The notes under the pieces: generated by a model
Seen by the model: only the letters and a program-made list of their open reading frames with translations
What the model was told of the DNA's origin: nothing
The model's database searches: none
From: Mesorhizobium sp. WSM3860
GTDB lineage: Bacteria > Pseudomonadota > Alphaproteobacteria > Rhizobiales > Rhizobiaceae
DNA: 64,000 nucleotides
Reading direction: 5' to 3'
NCBI RefSeq assembly: GCF_002294995.1
Contig: NZ_NSGF01000001.1
Coordinates: forward strand, 434,001-498,000
In this document: in pieces, positions 51,352-60,119 of the stretch
How positions within the stretch are numbered: position 1 is the stretch's first letter
How the letters are laid out: the number at the start of each line of letters is the position of its first letter
Position numbers and translations under genes: made by a program

Positions 51352-52081
51352 CGACATAGAGGACATGTCCGTTGACAAAGGAAGAGGCATCGGACGCCAG
51401 GAAGACGCAGGCGCCGACCAGCTCTTCGACCTTGCCCCAGCGGCCAGCCGGCGTGCGCTTTTCGAGCCAGCCGCTGAAGGCCGGGTCGGCGACGAGGGCG
51501 GCATTGAGCGGCGTGTCGAAATAGCCTGGCGCGATGGCGTTGCACTGCAGGCCGTGCCTCGCCCAGTCGGTCGCCATGCCCTTGGTGAGATTGCCGACCG
51601 CGCCCTTGGTCGCCGTATAGGGCGCGATACCCGGCCGGGCGAGCGCGGTCTGCACGCTGGCGATATTGATGATCTTGCCGCGGCCGCGCCGGATCATGTG
51701 GCGCGCAACTGCCTGGCCGACATGGAAGACGCTGGCGACGTTGGTCTGCAGCAGGCGCTCGAATGCGTCGGCGGGAAAGTCCTCGAGCGGCGTGCGGAAC
51801 TGCATGCCGGCATTGTTCACGAGGATTTCGATCGCTCCGTGAGCCTGCTCGAAGGCGTCGACGGCGGCGCGAACGGCATCATGGTCGGTCGCATCGAAGG
51901 CGAGCGTCGCAGCGCCGGGGATTTTCGCGGCCGCAACGGCGAGCTTTGCCTCGTCGCGGCCGTTGAGGACCACTTTGGCCCCGGCGTCGGCGAGCCCCTT
52001 TGCCAAGGCAAAGCCGATGCCTTGCGAGGAGCCGGTGACGAGCGCGGTGCGCCCGGTGAGATCGAACAAGGTGGACGACAT
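51326..52081 (-). CDS. SDR oxidoreductase, probable gluconate 5-dehydrogenase
   Basis: 251-residue short-chain dehydrogenase that would interconvert 5-ketogluconate and gluconate. The cofactor motif is TGSSQGIGFALA, then NNAGMQFRTPLEDFP, and the catalytic Tyr-Lys is in YTATKGAVGNL. The N-terminus SSTLFDLTGRTALVTG and the NAGMQFR pattern match IdnO/Gno enzymes. It is the first gene of a minus-strand operon with gntK and the dehydrogenase. Its start lies 32 bases from the 16-base palindromic operator shared with the divergent operon. Confidence 0.9.
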   Translation of the reverse strand: MSSTLFDLTGRTALVTGSSQGIGFALAKGLADAGAKVVLNGRDEAKLAVAAAKIPGAATLAFDATDHDAVRAAVDAFEQAHGAIEILVNNAGMQFRTPLEDFPADAFERLLQTNVASVFHVGQAVARHMIRRGRGKIINIASVQTALARPGIAPYTATKGAVGNLTKGMATDWARHGLQCNAIAPGYFDTPLNAALVADPAFSGWLEKRTPAGRWGKVEELVGACVFLASDASSFVNGHVLYVDGGITASI

Positions 52082-52113
52082 TTTCTCGATTGCCTCTCGT
52101 CGCTGTCCGCTTT

Positions 52114-52129
52114 ATGTTATCGATAACAT
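52114..52129. promoter_or_regulatory. LacI-type operator O1 of the idonate/gluconate island
   Basis: ATGTTATCGATAACAT, a perfect 16-base palindrome with the central CG typical of LacI/GalR-family operators. It resembles the E. coli GntR/IdnR box (ATGTTA...TAACAT). It lies between the divergent gluconate 5-dehydrogenase and 2-hydroxyacid dehydrogenase genes, so one site can control both directions. Confidence 0.85.
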
Positions 52130-52159
52130 TAACTGTCAAGTCAAATGGAGCGAAAACCG

Positions 52160-53107
52160 ATGCAGCGGCCCCACATCCTTCAGGTTGGACCTTATCCCGC
52201 GTGGGACGAGGTGCCGCTCAACGAAGCCTTCGTGGTGCATCGCTATTTCGCCGCCGACGACAAGCCGTCCTTCCTCGCCGACGTCGGGCCGCAGGTCCGC
52301 GCCATCGCCACCCGCGGCGAACTCGGCGCGAACCGCGCCATGATCGAGGCGTGCCCGGCGCTCGAGGTCGTCTCCGTCTACGGCGTCGGCTTCGACGCGG
52401 TCGATCTCGCTGCCTGCCGGGAGCGGGGCGTTCGCGTCACAAATACGCCTGACGTCTTGACCAACGACGTTGCCGATCTCGGCATCGCCATGATGCTGTG
52501 CCTGTCGCGCGGCATGATCGGCGCCGAGCGCTGGGTGCGCGACGGCAGTTGGGCCTCCAAGGGCCTTTACCCGCTGAAGCGCCGGGTCTGGGGCCGGCGC
52601 GCCGGCGTGCTCGGCCTCGGCCGCATCGGCTATGAGGTGGCCAAGCGTCTGGCCGGCTTCGGCATGGACATCGCCTACAGCGACGTCGCGCCGAAGGATT
52701 TCGCCGCGGACTGGGAGTTCGTCGCCGATCCCGTCGCCCTGGCCAGCCGTTCGGATTTCCTGTTCGTGACGCTCGCGGCGTCGGCCGCCACGCGCCACAT
52801 CGTCAATGGCGAGGTGATCGCGGCGCTTGGCGAGGACGGCATGCTGATCAACATTTCGCGCGCCTCCAATATCGACGAGGATGCGCTGCTCGATGCGCTC
52901 GAGAAGAAGGCGCTCGGGTCCGCCGCGCTCGACGTTTTCGAGGGCGAGCCGAAGCTCAATCCGAGGTTCCTGGCGCTCGACAACGTGCTTTTGCAGCCGC
53001 ACCATGCGTCGGGCACCATCGAGACGCGCAAGGCGATGGGCAAGCTGGTACGGGACAACCTTGCCGCCCATTTTGCTGGCCAGCCGTTGCTGACGCCGGT
53101 GCTGTGA
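52160..53107 (+). CDS. D-2-hydroxyacid dehydrogenase (2-ketogluconate/hydroxypyruvate reductase type)
   Basis: 315-residue D-isomer-specific 2-hydroxyacid dehydrogenase. The NAD(P) motif is GLGRIGYEVAKRL. The catalytic Arg (NISRASNI), Glu (FEGEPKLNP) and His (QPHHASGTIETR) are visible. In this setting reduction of 2-ketogluconate to gluconate is the likeliest role, though glyoxylate or hydroxypyruvate are possible. Start 52160 has GGAG nine bases upstream; an in-frame ATG at 52145 is an alternative. It is followed 52 bases later by the L-idonate dehydrogenase gene. Confidence 0.88.
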   Translation: MQRPHILQVGPYPAWDEVPLNEAFVVHRYFAADDKPSFLADVGPQVRAIATRGELGANRAMIEACPALEVVSVYGVGFDAVDLAACRERGVRVTNTPDVLTNDVADLGIAMMLCLSRGMIGAERWVRDGSWASKGLYPLKRRVWGRRAGVLGLGRIGYEVAKRLAGFGMDIAYSDVAPKDFAADWEFVADPVALASRSDFLFVTLAASAATRHIVNGEVIAALGEDGMLINISRASNIDEDALLDALEKKALGSAALDVFEGEPKLNPRFLALDNVLLQPHHASGTIETRKAMGKLVRDNLAAHFAGQPLLTPVL

Positions 53108-53159
53108 AATTGTTTTACGCACGCAAGCCTGCCTGCACAGTCCGAGGAGTTCGCCTGCC

Positions 53160-54194
53160 ATGAAGTCGATCGTCATCCACGCCGCCAAAGACCTGCGCAT
53201 CGAGGACCGTCCGGTCGAGGAGCCGGGGCCGGGCCAGGTGCTGTTGCGTCTCGCCGCCGGCGGCATCTGCGGCAGCGACCTGCACTACTACAATCACGGC
53301 GGCTTCGGAACGGTGCGCCTGAAGGAGCCGATGATCCTCGGCCACGAAGTCTCCGGCGTGATCGAGAGGCTCGGGCCGGGAGTGAGTGGACTGCAGACGG
53401 GACAGCTTGTCGCCGTGTCTCCGTCGCGGCCCTGCTACAGCTGCCGCTATTGCCGCGAGGGCATGCACAACCAGTGCCTCAACATGCGCTTTTACGGCAG
53501 CGCCATACCGTTCCCGCATATCCAGGGCGCGTTTCGTGAAATGCTGGTGGCGGACGCGATTCAGTGCATCCCGGCCGACGGGCTGACCGCCGGCGAGGCG
53601 GCGATGGCCGAGCCGCTGGCCGTCTGTCTGCACGCGACGCGCCGGGCCGGAGAGATGCTTGGCAAGCGCGTGCTGGTCACCGGCTGCGGGCCGATCGGCC
53701 TGCTGTCGATCATCAGCGCGCGCCGCGCGGGTGCCGCCGAGATCGTCGCCGTCGACATAGCCGATTTCACGCTGTCGATGGCCATGCGCGCCGGCGCCGA
53801 CAAGACCATCAATAGCCGAAGCGAGCCGGAAGGACTGGCGCCCTACCTTGCCGACAAGGGAACCTTCGACATCCTCTACGAATGTTCGGGTGCTGCGGCG
53901 GCGCTGGCGCAAGGCATCGCGGCGCTGCGTCCGCGCGGCACCATCGTCCAGCTCGGCCTCGGCGGCGCCGAGATGGCACTGCCGATGTCGGCGGTGACCG
54001 CCAAGGAACTGTCGATCAACGGCTCGTTCCGCTTCCATCCCGAATTCACCGTCGGCGTCGAACTGATGCGCAAGGGGCTGATCGACGTGAAGCCGCTGAT
54101 CACTCACTCGGTGGCGATCGACGAGGCGCTTTCCGGCTTCGAGCTCGCCAACGACCGCAGCCAGGCGATGAAGGTCCAGATCGCGTTTGCGTGA
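53160..54194 (+). CDS. idnD: L-idonate 5-dehydrogenase
   Basis: 344-residue zinc-containing medium-chain dehydrogenase that oxidises L-idonate to 5-ketogluconate. The catalytic zinc site is in GGICGSDLHYYNHGG and LGHEVSG. The structural zinc cysteines are in CYSCRYCREGMHNQC. The NAD motif is VTGCGPIGLLSI. The order CGSDLHYY with NMRFYGSAIPFPHIQGAF closely follows IdnD. GAGGAG lies upstream of the start. It is co-transcribed with the 2-hydroxyacid dehydrogenase gene and upstream of the LacI regulator gene. Confidence 0.9.
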   Translation: MKSIVIHAAKDLRIEDRPVEEPGPGQVLLRLAAGGICGSDLHYYNHGGFGTVRLKEPMILGHEVSGVIERLGPGVSGLQTGQLVAVSPSRPCYSCRYCREGMHNQCLNMRFYGSAIPFPHIQGAFREMLVADAIQCIPADGLTAGEAAMAEPLAVCLHATRRAGEMLGKRVLVTGCGPIGLLSIISARRAGAAEIVAVDIADFTLSMAMRAGADKTINSRSEPEGLAPYLADKGTFDILYECSGAAAALAQGIAALRPRGTIVQLGLGGAEMALPMSAVTAKELSINGSFRFHPEFTVGVELMRKGLIDVKPLITHSVAIDEALSGFELANDRSQAMKVQIAFA

Positions 54195-54220
54195 GCTGCA
54201 ACGGCGCGTTGCATTCCGCC

Positions 54221-54236
54221 GTGATATCGATAACGT
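54221..54236. promoter_or_regulatory. LacI-type operator O2, before the regulator gene
   Basis: GTGATATCGATAACGT matches the O1 palindrome at 13 of 16 positions. It lies six bases before the start codon of the LacI-family gene and downstream of idnD, a position suited to autorepression. Confidence 0.65.
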
Positions 54237-54242
54237 ACGGCC

Positions 54243-55262
54243 ATGCAATCTTCGCCCAAACGGCCGACCATGGCCGATGTCGCGCATCGCGCCAACGTCT
54301 CGACGATGACCGTGTCGCGCGCTTTCAAGCGCGACGCTTCGGTCAGCGCCGACACGCGCGACCGCATCCTCAAGGCGGCTGAAGAACTCGGCTATGTCTT
54401 CGACAGCATCGCCGCCAATCTGTCGTCGCGGCGCTCCGGCTTCGTCGCGGTGACTATCCCTTCGATCAACAACGCCAACTTCGCCGACACGGTGCGCGGC
54501 ATGACCGAGGGCCTGCGCGACAGCGGATTGGAAATCCTGCTCGGCTTCACCGACTACAATGTCGAGGAGGAGGAACGCCTGGTCGGGCAATTGCTGCAGC
54601 GGCGCCCCGAAGCGATCATCGTCACCGGGGGCCGGCACACGCCGCGCTGCCGCAAGATGCTGGCCAATGCCGGCGTTCCGGTGGTGGAGACCTGGGATTT
54701 GCCGGCCGACCCCATCAACCACGTCGTCGGCTTTTCCAATGCAGATGCAGGGCGGCTGATGGTCGATCATTTCGTCCAGCGCGGCTATTCGAGGCTGGGC
54801 TTTATCGGTGGCGACACCTCGCGGGACACCCGCGGTCTGGACCGCCGGCGCGGCTTCGTCGCGGCGCTGGAGGACCGCGGCCTCGACGCTTCGCGCGTGA
54901 TTGCCTCCGGCGTGCCGCCGATCTCGATGCGCGAGGGCGCGACCGCCATGGTCGAGATGATCTCGCGCTGGCCGGACACACAGGCGGTGATGTGCGTGTC
55001 AGACCTCTCCGCCTTCGGCGCCCTGATGGAATGCGTTCGACGCGGCATCCGCGTGCCGGACGACGTGGCGATTGCCGGCTTCGGCGCCTATGATCTCGCC
55101 GAGCAGTCGGTGCCTTCGATCACCACGATCGACGTCGGCGCGCATGAGATCGGCATCCGCGTCGCCGAGCTGGTGCTCGACCTGCTCAACGGGCGGCGAG
55201 CGCTCGACGATCGCGTGGTGGTCGGCATGACGCCCAGGGTTGTTGTGCGACACACGGCCTGA
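54243..55262 (+). CDS. LacI family transcriptional regulator of the idonate/gluconate island
   Basis: 339-residue LacI/GalR-type regulator. The helix-turn-helix and hinge are at residues 1-60 (PTMADVAHRANVSTMTVSRAF, then DTRDRILKAAEELGYVFDSIAANL). The periplasmic-binding-like effector domain follows (SGFVAVTIPSINNANFADTVRGM, GRLMVDHFVQRGYSRLGFIGG). It probably binds the three ATGTTATCG-type palindromes in this island and responds to an aldonate or ketogluconate, by analogy with GntR/IdnR. Regulator-operator pairing is inference. Confidence 0.92.
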   Translation: MQSSPKRPTMADVAHRANVSTMTVSRAFKRDASVSADTRDRILKAAEELGYVFDSIAANLSSRRSGFVAVTIPSINNANFADTVRGMTEGLRDSGLEILLGFTDYNVEEEERLVGQLLQRRPEAIIVTGGRHTPRCRKMLANAGVPVVETWDLPADPINHVVGFSNADAGRLMVDHFVQRGYSRLGFIGGDTSRDTRGLDRRRGFVAALEDRGLDASRVIASGVPPISMREGATAMVEMISRWPDTQAVMCVSDLSAFGALMECVRRGIRVPDDVAIAGFGAYDLAEQSVPSITTIDVGAHEIGIRVAELVLDLLNGRRALDDRVVVGMTPRVVVRHTA

Positions 55263-55269
55263 AGCGTCG

Positions 55270-55305
55270 GAAAAAACAAACGGCCGGCGGGATGATCGCC
55301 GGCCG
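55270..55305 (-). terminator. Rho-independent terminator of the sugar ABC operon
   Basis: On the minus strand a nine-base stem (CGGCCGGCG, 55305-55297 with 55289-55281) around a seven-base loop is followed by TTTGTTTTTTCC. It lies 24 bases past the binding-protein stop and separates it from the convergent LacI gene. Confidence 0.85.
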
Positions 55306-55329
55306 CTCGCTGATCCTTCTGGATGGCGT

Positions 55330-56427
55330 CTATTTGCCCCAGATCTTCTTGTATTGGTCGCGGTAGCCGTTGCCCGGGTCGAAACGGTTGTCCGGGCCGC
55401 CGTCGAACTCGACATTGTCCGAAGTCACCACATGCAGCGGCGAGATGTAGCCCGACCATTTCTCGCCGGCCATGGCGCGGTTGAGCTCGTCCACCAGCTG
55501 CCAGCCCTGCAGGTTCAGCGGCTCGGCCACCGTCACCTTCTGGAACTGGCCGGAGCGGATGCGCTGGTAGGCCGATTCCGAACCGTCGCCCGCCGCGACG
55601 TTGATCGGCGCATCGGTGCCGGACTTGCCGGCCGCCGCGAGCGAAGGCCCCATAAAGTCGAAATAGAGGTCGTTGATCGCCAGCGAGTGGGTCCATTCAT
55701 CCCCGTATTTCTGCAGCAGCGAGGTGGTGAGCTGCGGCATGCGCTGCGAGGTCTCGGCGATCGGCGTGTCGACATATTCAAGCACCTTGCCGCCGAGATC
55801 CTCGACCTCCTTCTTCATCCGGTCCGCCTTGGCGATGGCGATCTGGTAGGTGGAATCGGTGAAGATGATGACGCCCGGCTTGCCCTTGGCGTCGACGAAG
55901 GCCCAGTCGGCCGCCGCCTTCGAAACTTCCATTGGATCGGTCGAGACGTTGGCGACGATGCCGAGATCGTCGATCGGGCCGACGGTCGGCGCGGCGTGCC
56001 AGGCCACCATCGGGATCTTGGCCGCCTTGGCCTGCTCCATCGCCGGCTTCTGCTCGACGGCGTCGAAGCCGTTGATGATGATGCCATCGGGATTGAGCGC
56101 CAGCGCCTGGCCGAAGGCCGCGGTGCGGCCGCCGATGGAACCGGCACCGTCGAGCGTCTTGACCGTCCAGCCAAGGGCGGCTGCGGCTTCCTCGACACCC
56201 TTGGTGACGCCGAGGATGCCGCCGTTCTTCATGTCGGCGCCAAGCACGACGATGGTCTTGCCGGCAGCCCCCTTCGGTCCCGTCGTCGGTCCGTCCCACT
56301 TCTCGACCTTGCTGGCATATTTATCGACGACCGCCTTGGCGTCGGCCATCGGGTCGGCCAAGGCCGGCGAGGCGATGCCAAGCGCGAGGCAGGCGATGCC
56401 GAGTTGTAGGACTGTTCTGCGCTGCAT
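55330..56427 (-). CDS. Sugar ABC transporter substrate-binding protein
   Basis: 365-residue periplasmic binding protein of the ribose/xylose (Peripla_BP_4) family with a signal peptide (MQRRTVLQLGIACLALGIASP...LA). The start at 56427 has GGGAG upstream. Core motifs are KTIVVLGADMKNGGILGVTKGVEEAA and NPDGIIINGFDAVEQKPAMEQA. It is the last gene of an operon ATPase-permease-binding protein. In this island an aldonate, its lactone or a related sugar acid is the probable ligand; this is inferred from context only. Confidence 0.9.
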   Translation of the reverse strand: MQRRTVLQLGIACLALGIASPALADPMADAKAVVDKYASKVEKWDGPTTGPKGAAGKTIVVLGADMKNGGILGVTKGVEEAAAALGWTVKTLDGAGSIGGRTAAFGQALALNPDGIIINGFDAVEQKPAMEQAKAAKIPMVAWHAAPTVGPIDDLGIVANVSTDPMEVSKAAADWAFVDAKGKPGVIIFTDSTYQIAIAKADRMKKEVEDLGGKVLEYVDTPIAETSQRMPQLTTSLLQKYGDEWTHSLAINDLYFDFMGPSLAAAGKSGTDAPINVAAGDGSESAYQRIRSGQFQKVTVAEPLNLQGWQLVDELNRAMAGEKWSGYISPLHVVTSDNVEFDGGPDNRFDPGNGYRDQYKKIWGK

Positions 56428-56440
56428 ATCGTTTCTCCCA

Positions 56441-57523
56441 TTAAGCGTTGTCGGTTGTATTTCTGAATTGGCTGGTGGCTGGTTGGGTGGTGGGCGCGGA
56501 TGGCGGCACCACCGCGCCGCGGCGGCGCTGCGCGTAGCCAGCAATGCCGATCGCGACGAGCAGGGTGACGCCGTTGAACAGCGGCTCTACCCAGAACGAC
56601 CCGCCGAACTGCTGGATGCCGGAAATGCCTACGGCGAGGATGACGACGCCGACGATCGTGCCCCAGACATTGACGCGGCCCGGCTTGATGGTGGTCGATC
56701 CAAGGAATGCGCCGACCAGGGCCGGCAGCAGGTATTCGAGGCCAACACTGGCCTGGCCGATCCTGAGTTTCGAGGCCAGCAGCACGCCGCCCAAGGCGGT
56801 GAGCGCGCCGGAGGCGACGAATGCGCCCATGACGAATTTCTGCACAGGAATACCGTTGAGCGCGGCCGCCTTCGGATTGGCGCCGATGGCGTAGAGGTAG
56901 CGGCCGAGCGGCATGTATTCGAGCACCAGCCACATCACCAGCGCCAGCACGACGACGTAGTAGCCGGTGATCGGCAGGCCGAACAGCATGGTGCCGTTAA
57001 GAGAGAGGAAGCCCTCGGGAAGCATGCCGACGACCTGGCGGCCGCCTGTATACCACATTGCCAAAGCGTAGAGCACCGTGCCGGTGCCGAGCGTGGCGAT
57101 GAAGGAATCGATGCGCGCCACCTCGACCAGCAGGCCGTTGATGAAGCCGGTGAGCACGCCGAGCAGGATGACGATGAGCACGGCGAGCGGCCAGGGCACG
57201 CCGAAGGCGGTTTGCAGGCTGATGGCGAGGATGTGCCAGAGCACGATGCCATAGCCGACGGTGAGGTCGATGCGGCCCGAAGCCATCGGAATCATCGCCG
57301 CCAGCGACAAGAGCGCGATGATCGCCTTGTCGGAAACGATCGAGCGCAAATTGAGCAGCGTCGGGAACGTCCGCGGCAGGAGCAGCGAGAAGAGCAGGAT
57401 CAGGAGCAGCGTCAGGATCGGCAGGCCGTAGACCGGCAGATAGCGCGCCGCCTTCTGGCCGTAGCTCAGCCCGGCGAGCTCCGAACGGGTCGGCTCCAGC
57501 GCGGTCGATTTGATCGAGTTCAT
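56441..57523 (-). CDS. Sugar ABC transporter permease
   Basis: 360-residue inner-membrane permease of the RbsC/XylH (BPD_transp_2) family with about nine to ten hydrophobic segments. Typical motifs are AMIPMASGRIDLTVGYGIV, GFINGLLVEVARIDSFIATLGTG and YAIGANPKAAALNGIPV. It lies between the ATPase and binding-protein genes with short spacers of 9 and 13 bases. Confidence 0.93.
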   Translation of the reverse strand: MNSIKSTALEPTRSELAGLSYGQKAARYLPVYGLPILTLLLILLFSLLLPRTFPTLLNLRSIVSDKAIIALLSLAAMIPMASGRIDLTVGYGIVLWHILAISLQTAFGVPWPLAVLIVILLGVLTGFINGLLVEVARIDSFIATLGTGTVLYALAMWYTGGRQVVGMLPEGFLSLNGTMLFGLPITGYYVVVLALVMWLVLEYMPLGRYLYAIGANPKAAALNGIPVQKFVMGAFVASGALTALGGVLLASKLRIGQASVGLEYLLPALVGAFLGSTTIKPGRVNVWGTIVGVVILAVGISGIQQFGGSFWVEPLFNGVTLLVAIGIAGYAQRRRGAVVPPSAPTTQPATSQFRNTTDNA

Positions 57524-57532
57524 GGATCCTCC

Positions 57533-59026
57533 TCAGGCGGGTTCGGACACGGAAGCGGCGCGAATGAGCGCCGCCGTCGTCAAGGCATCGCCGGCAAGCT
57601 CGCGCACGATGCGATTGTGCGAGAAGACGAGCGCGCGGTGACAGATATGGGCGACTTCCTCGAAATCGGTGGAGACGACGATCACTGCCAGCCCGGCTTC
57701 AACCGCGGCGGCGATCAGCCGGTAGATCTCGGCCTTGGCGCCGACATCGACGCCCGCCGTCGGATCCTCGGCTATCAAAAGCTTGCGGCCCGTCGCCAGC
57801 CAGCGGCCGACGACCACCTTCTGCTGGTTGCCGCCGGAGAGCGCCTCGATCGGCAGATGCGGGTCATTGGGCCGCAGCCCCAGCCGCGCGCCGAGCTCCC
57901 GCGTCAACTCGCTTTCCCGGGCCGGCTTCATGAAGGAGAAGAGCCCGCGACCGACGGCCGAGGGGTTGAGATACATGTTCTCGCGCACGGAGAGCGGCAG
58001 CGCCACGGATTCCTCGGTGCGGTCGCGCGCAATCAGTCCGACGCCGGCGGCAAGAGCGGCGCGGACCGAGGACAGGTCGAGGCGCTTCCCGTCGAGCCAG
58101 ACCAAGCCGTCGAAAGCTTCGGCACCAAACAGCGCGCGGCCGACAGCTTCCTGGCCGGCGCCCCGCAGGCCGACCAGGCCAAGCAACTCGCCGGACCGTG
58201 CCTCGAAGCGAACCGGACCGACACTGCCGCAAGTGAGATTTTCCACCCTGAGCCGCTCCGGCCCGTCCTGCCAATGCGACTTGGCAAACATCTGGTGCGC
58301 CGGCCGGCCGACGATGAGATCGACCAGTTCCTGCGGCGTGGTCTCGGCGACCGGCTTGACCGCGACCATGCGGCCGTCGCGCATGACGGCGACGCGGTCG
58401 GCAATGCGGAACACCTCGTCCAGCCGGTGCGAGACATAGATCATTCCGACGCCGCGCTCGCGCAGCGGCCGCAGCGCCTCGAACAGGCGCTCGACCTCGT
58501 CCGCCGGCAGGCTCGCCGTCGGCTCGTCGAGAACCAAGACGTCGGCCTCGGTGGCCAAAGCCCGGGCAATCGCCACCAGAGACTTTTCGGTGCGGGAGAG
58601 GTCCTGCACTCGCGTCGCCGGATCGAAGGCACAGCCGACCAGCGCCAGCGCGCGCTCGGCGCGGCGCTCGGTGTCTTGCCAGTCGATCAGGCTGATGCGG
58701 CGCGAGAAGCCCTGGGCCATGCCGACGTTCTCGGCCACCGTCATCCATTCGATCAAGCCGAGGTCCTGATGGATGAAGGCGACCTTCTGCGGCTGATTGG
58801 GGCGGGGCGGGCGATGATGATAATCCTCGCCGCGAAAGCGGATCGTGCCCTGGTCGCGCTTGTGAATGCCGGCGAGCGTCTTGATGAGCGTGGACTTGCC
58901 GGCGCCGTTCTCGCCGAGCAGGGCGACGATCTCGCCCTCATGGATGTCGAGCGAGACCGACTTCAGCGCCAGGGTGCCGCCGAAGCGCTTGGAGATGTCG
59001 ATGAATTCGATAAGCCTGGGCCGCAT
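57533..59026 (-). CDS. Sugar ABC transporter ATP-binding protein (two ABC domains)
   Basis: 497-residue ATPase of the RbsA/XylG type. Domain 1 has Walker A GENGAGKST, an unusual signature (DLSRTEKSLVAIARAL) and Walker B VLVLDEPTASL. Domain 2 has the degenerate Walker A usual in this family (GLRGAGQEAVG), the signature LSGGNQQKVVVGRWLA and Walker B with the acidic pair reversed (LLIAEDPTAGVDVG). Start 59026 has GGGAGGAGG seven bases upstream. It is first in the operon, and the O3 operator lies 45 bases before its start. Confidence 0.92.
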   Translation of the reverse strand: MRPRLIEFIDISKRFGGTLALKSVSLDIHEGEIVALLGENGAGKSTLIKTLAGIHKRDQGTIRFRGEDYHHRPPRPNQPQKVAFIHQDLGLIEWMTVAENVGMAQGFSRRISLIDWQDTERRAERALALVGCAFDPATRVQDLSRTEKSLVAIARALATEADVLVLDEPTASLPADEVERLFEALRPLRERGVGMIYVSHRLDEVFRIADRVAVMRDGRMVAVKPVAETTPQELVDLIVGRPAHQMFAKSHWQDGPERLRVENLTCGSVGPVRFEARSGELLGLVGLRGAGQEAVGRALFGAEAFDGLVWLDGKRLDLSSVRAALAAGVGLIARDRTEESVALPLSVRENMYLNPSAVGRGLFSFMKPARESELTRELGARLGLRPNDPHLPIEALSGGNQQKVVVGRWLATGRKLLIAEDPTAGVDVGAKAEIYRLIAAAVEAGLAVIVVSTDFEEVAHICHRALVFSHNRIVRELAGDALTTAALIRAASVSEPA

Positions 59027-59070
59027 TTTTCGGCCTCCTCCCAAGCCAAGCAGACGACTGAATTGGATCG

Positions 59071-59086
59071 ATGTTATCGCTAACAT
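59071..59086. promoter_or_regulatory. LacI-type operator O3, sugar ABC operon / lactonase gene
   Basis: ATGTTATCGCTAACAT matches O1 at 15 of 16 positions. It lies in the 132-base divergent region between the ABC ATPase and SMP-30 genes and so can control import and lactone hydrolysis together with the catabolic operons. Confidence 0.82.
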
Positions 59087-59158
59087 TTTTGCAGGTCAAG
59101 TCTTGAAAATGGCTCAACGCGCCGGTTATCGATGAGCCGGTTTTCGCGGAGAAGTACC

Positions 59159-60082
59159 ATGTTCGGAGACATTGAAGGCGCCGGGTTCGAAGTTCTCGAC
59201 GAGCGGTTCGAGGGGTGTTTCGTCGGTCACGTTGCGGTCGAGCGGCTGTGGACGGGCGGGCGCTGGCTCGAGGGCCCTGCGTGGTTTGCGGCCGGCCGGT
59301 ATCTCCTTTTCTCCGACATCCCGAATGACCGCATCATGCGCTACGACGACACCAGCGGCGCGGTCTCGGTCTTCCGCTCGCCGTCAAACAACGCCAACGG
59401 CAACACCGTCGATTTGCAGGGGCGGCTGGTGACCTGCGAGCATCAAACGCGGCGCGTCACCCGCACCGAGCATGACGGCTCGATCACGGTGATCGCCGAC
59501 CGCTTCGAAGGCAGGCGCTTGAACTCGCCCAACGATGTGGTGGTGCGCTCGGATGGCACGGTGTGGTTTTCCGACCCGCCCTACGGCATCGCCACCGACT
59601 ACGAGGGCGACCGCGCCGAGCAAGAGATCGACGGCTGTCACGTCTACTGTGCCGATCCCGCAACCGGTGAGGTAACGCGAGTTGTCTCGACGATGGCAAA
59701 ACCCAATGGCCTCGCCTTCTCCCCTGACGAGACGATCCTCTATGTCGGCGACACAGGCGTCACGCATCAGAAGGACGGGCCAAGGCACATCCGCAAGTTC
59801 GCTGTCGAGGGCAACAATCTGCGCGAACTCGGCGTTTTCACCATCTGCACGGCGGGTCTGTTCGACGGGTTCAGGGTGGACACGACCGGCCGCGTCTGGG
59901 CTGGCGCCGGCGACGGCGTCCATTGCTTCGATCCAGACGGCACGCTGATCGGCAAGATTTGCATCCCGGAGACCGTAGCCAACCTGACTTTCGGCGGTCC
60001 AAAGCGCAATCGCTTGTTCATCACGGCGCGGCAGTCGCTCTACGCGGCGTTCGTCGTGGCGAACGCGGCGGGGCGGGGGTGA
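59159..60082 (+). CDS. SMP-30/gluconolactonase family lactonase
   Basis: 307-residue six-bladed beta-propeller hydrolase that opens aldonolactones. Predicted metal ligands lie in RWLEGPAWF (Glu), [10 protein letters not shown] (Asn) and ILYVGDTGV (Asp). FSDPPYG and [11 protein letters not shown] are family hallmarks. The start at 59159 has GGAGAAG upstream. It is divergent from the sugar ABC operon across operator O3. In this island it would convert an imported or internally made gluconolactone/idonolactone to the acid. Confidence 0.92.
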   Translation: MFGDIEGAGFEVLDERFEGCFVGHVAVERLWTGGRWLEGPAWFAAGRYLLFSDIPNDRIMRYDDTSGAVSVFRSPSNNANGNTVDLQGRLVTCEHQTRRVTRTEHDGSITVIADRFEGRRLNSPNDVVVRSDGTVWFSDPPYGIATDYEGDRAEQEIDGCHVYCADPATGEVTRVVSTMAKPNGLAFSPDETILYVGDTGVTHQKDGPRHIRKFAVEGNNLRELGVFTICTAGLFDGFRVDTTGRVWAGAGDGVHCFDPDGTLIGKICIPETVANLTFGGPKRNRLFITARQSLYAAFVVANAAGRG

Positions 60083-60119
60083 AAGCCGCGATCTGAGGTC
60101 CGCGGCGTCGGCTGCGGTC

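Noticed and set aside
55850..59083. Open frame of 1077 codons on the plus strand
   Set aside because: Antisense to the whole sugar ABC operon, whose three proteins carry clear family motifs; the long frame is a composition artefact.
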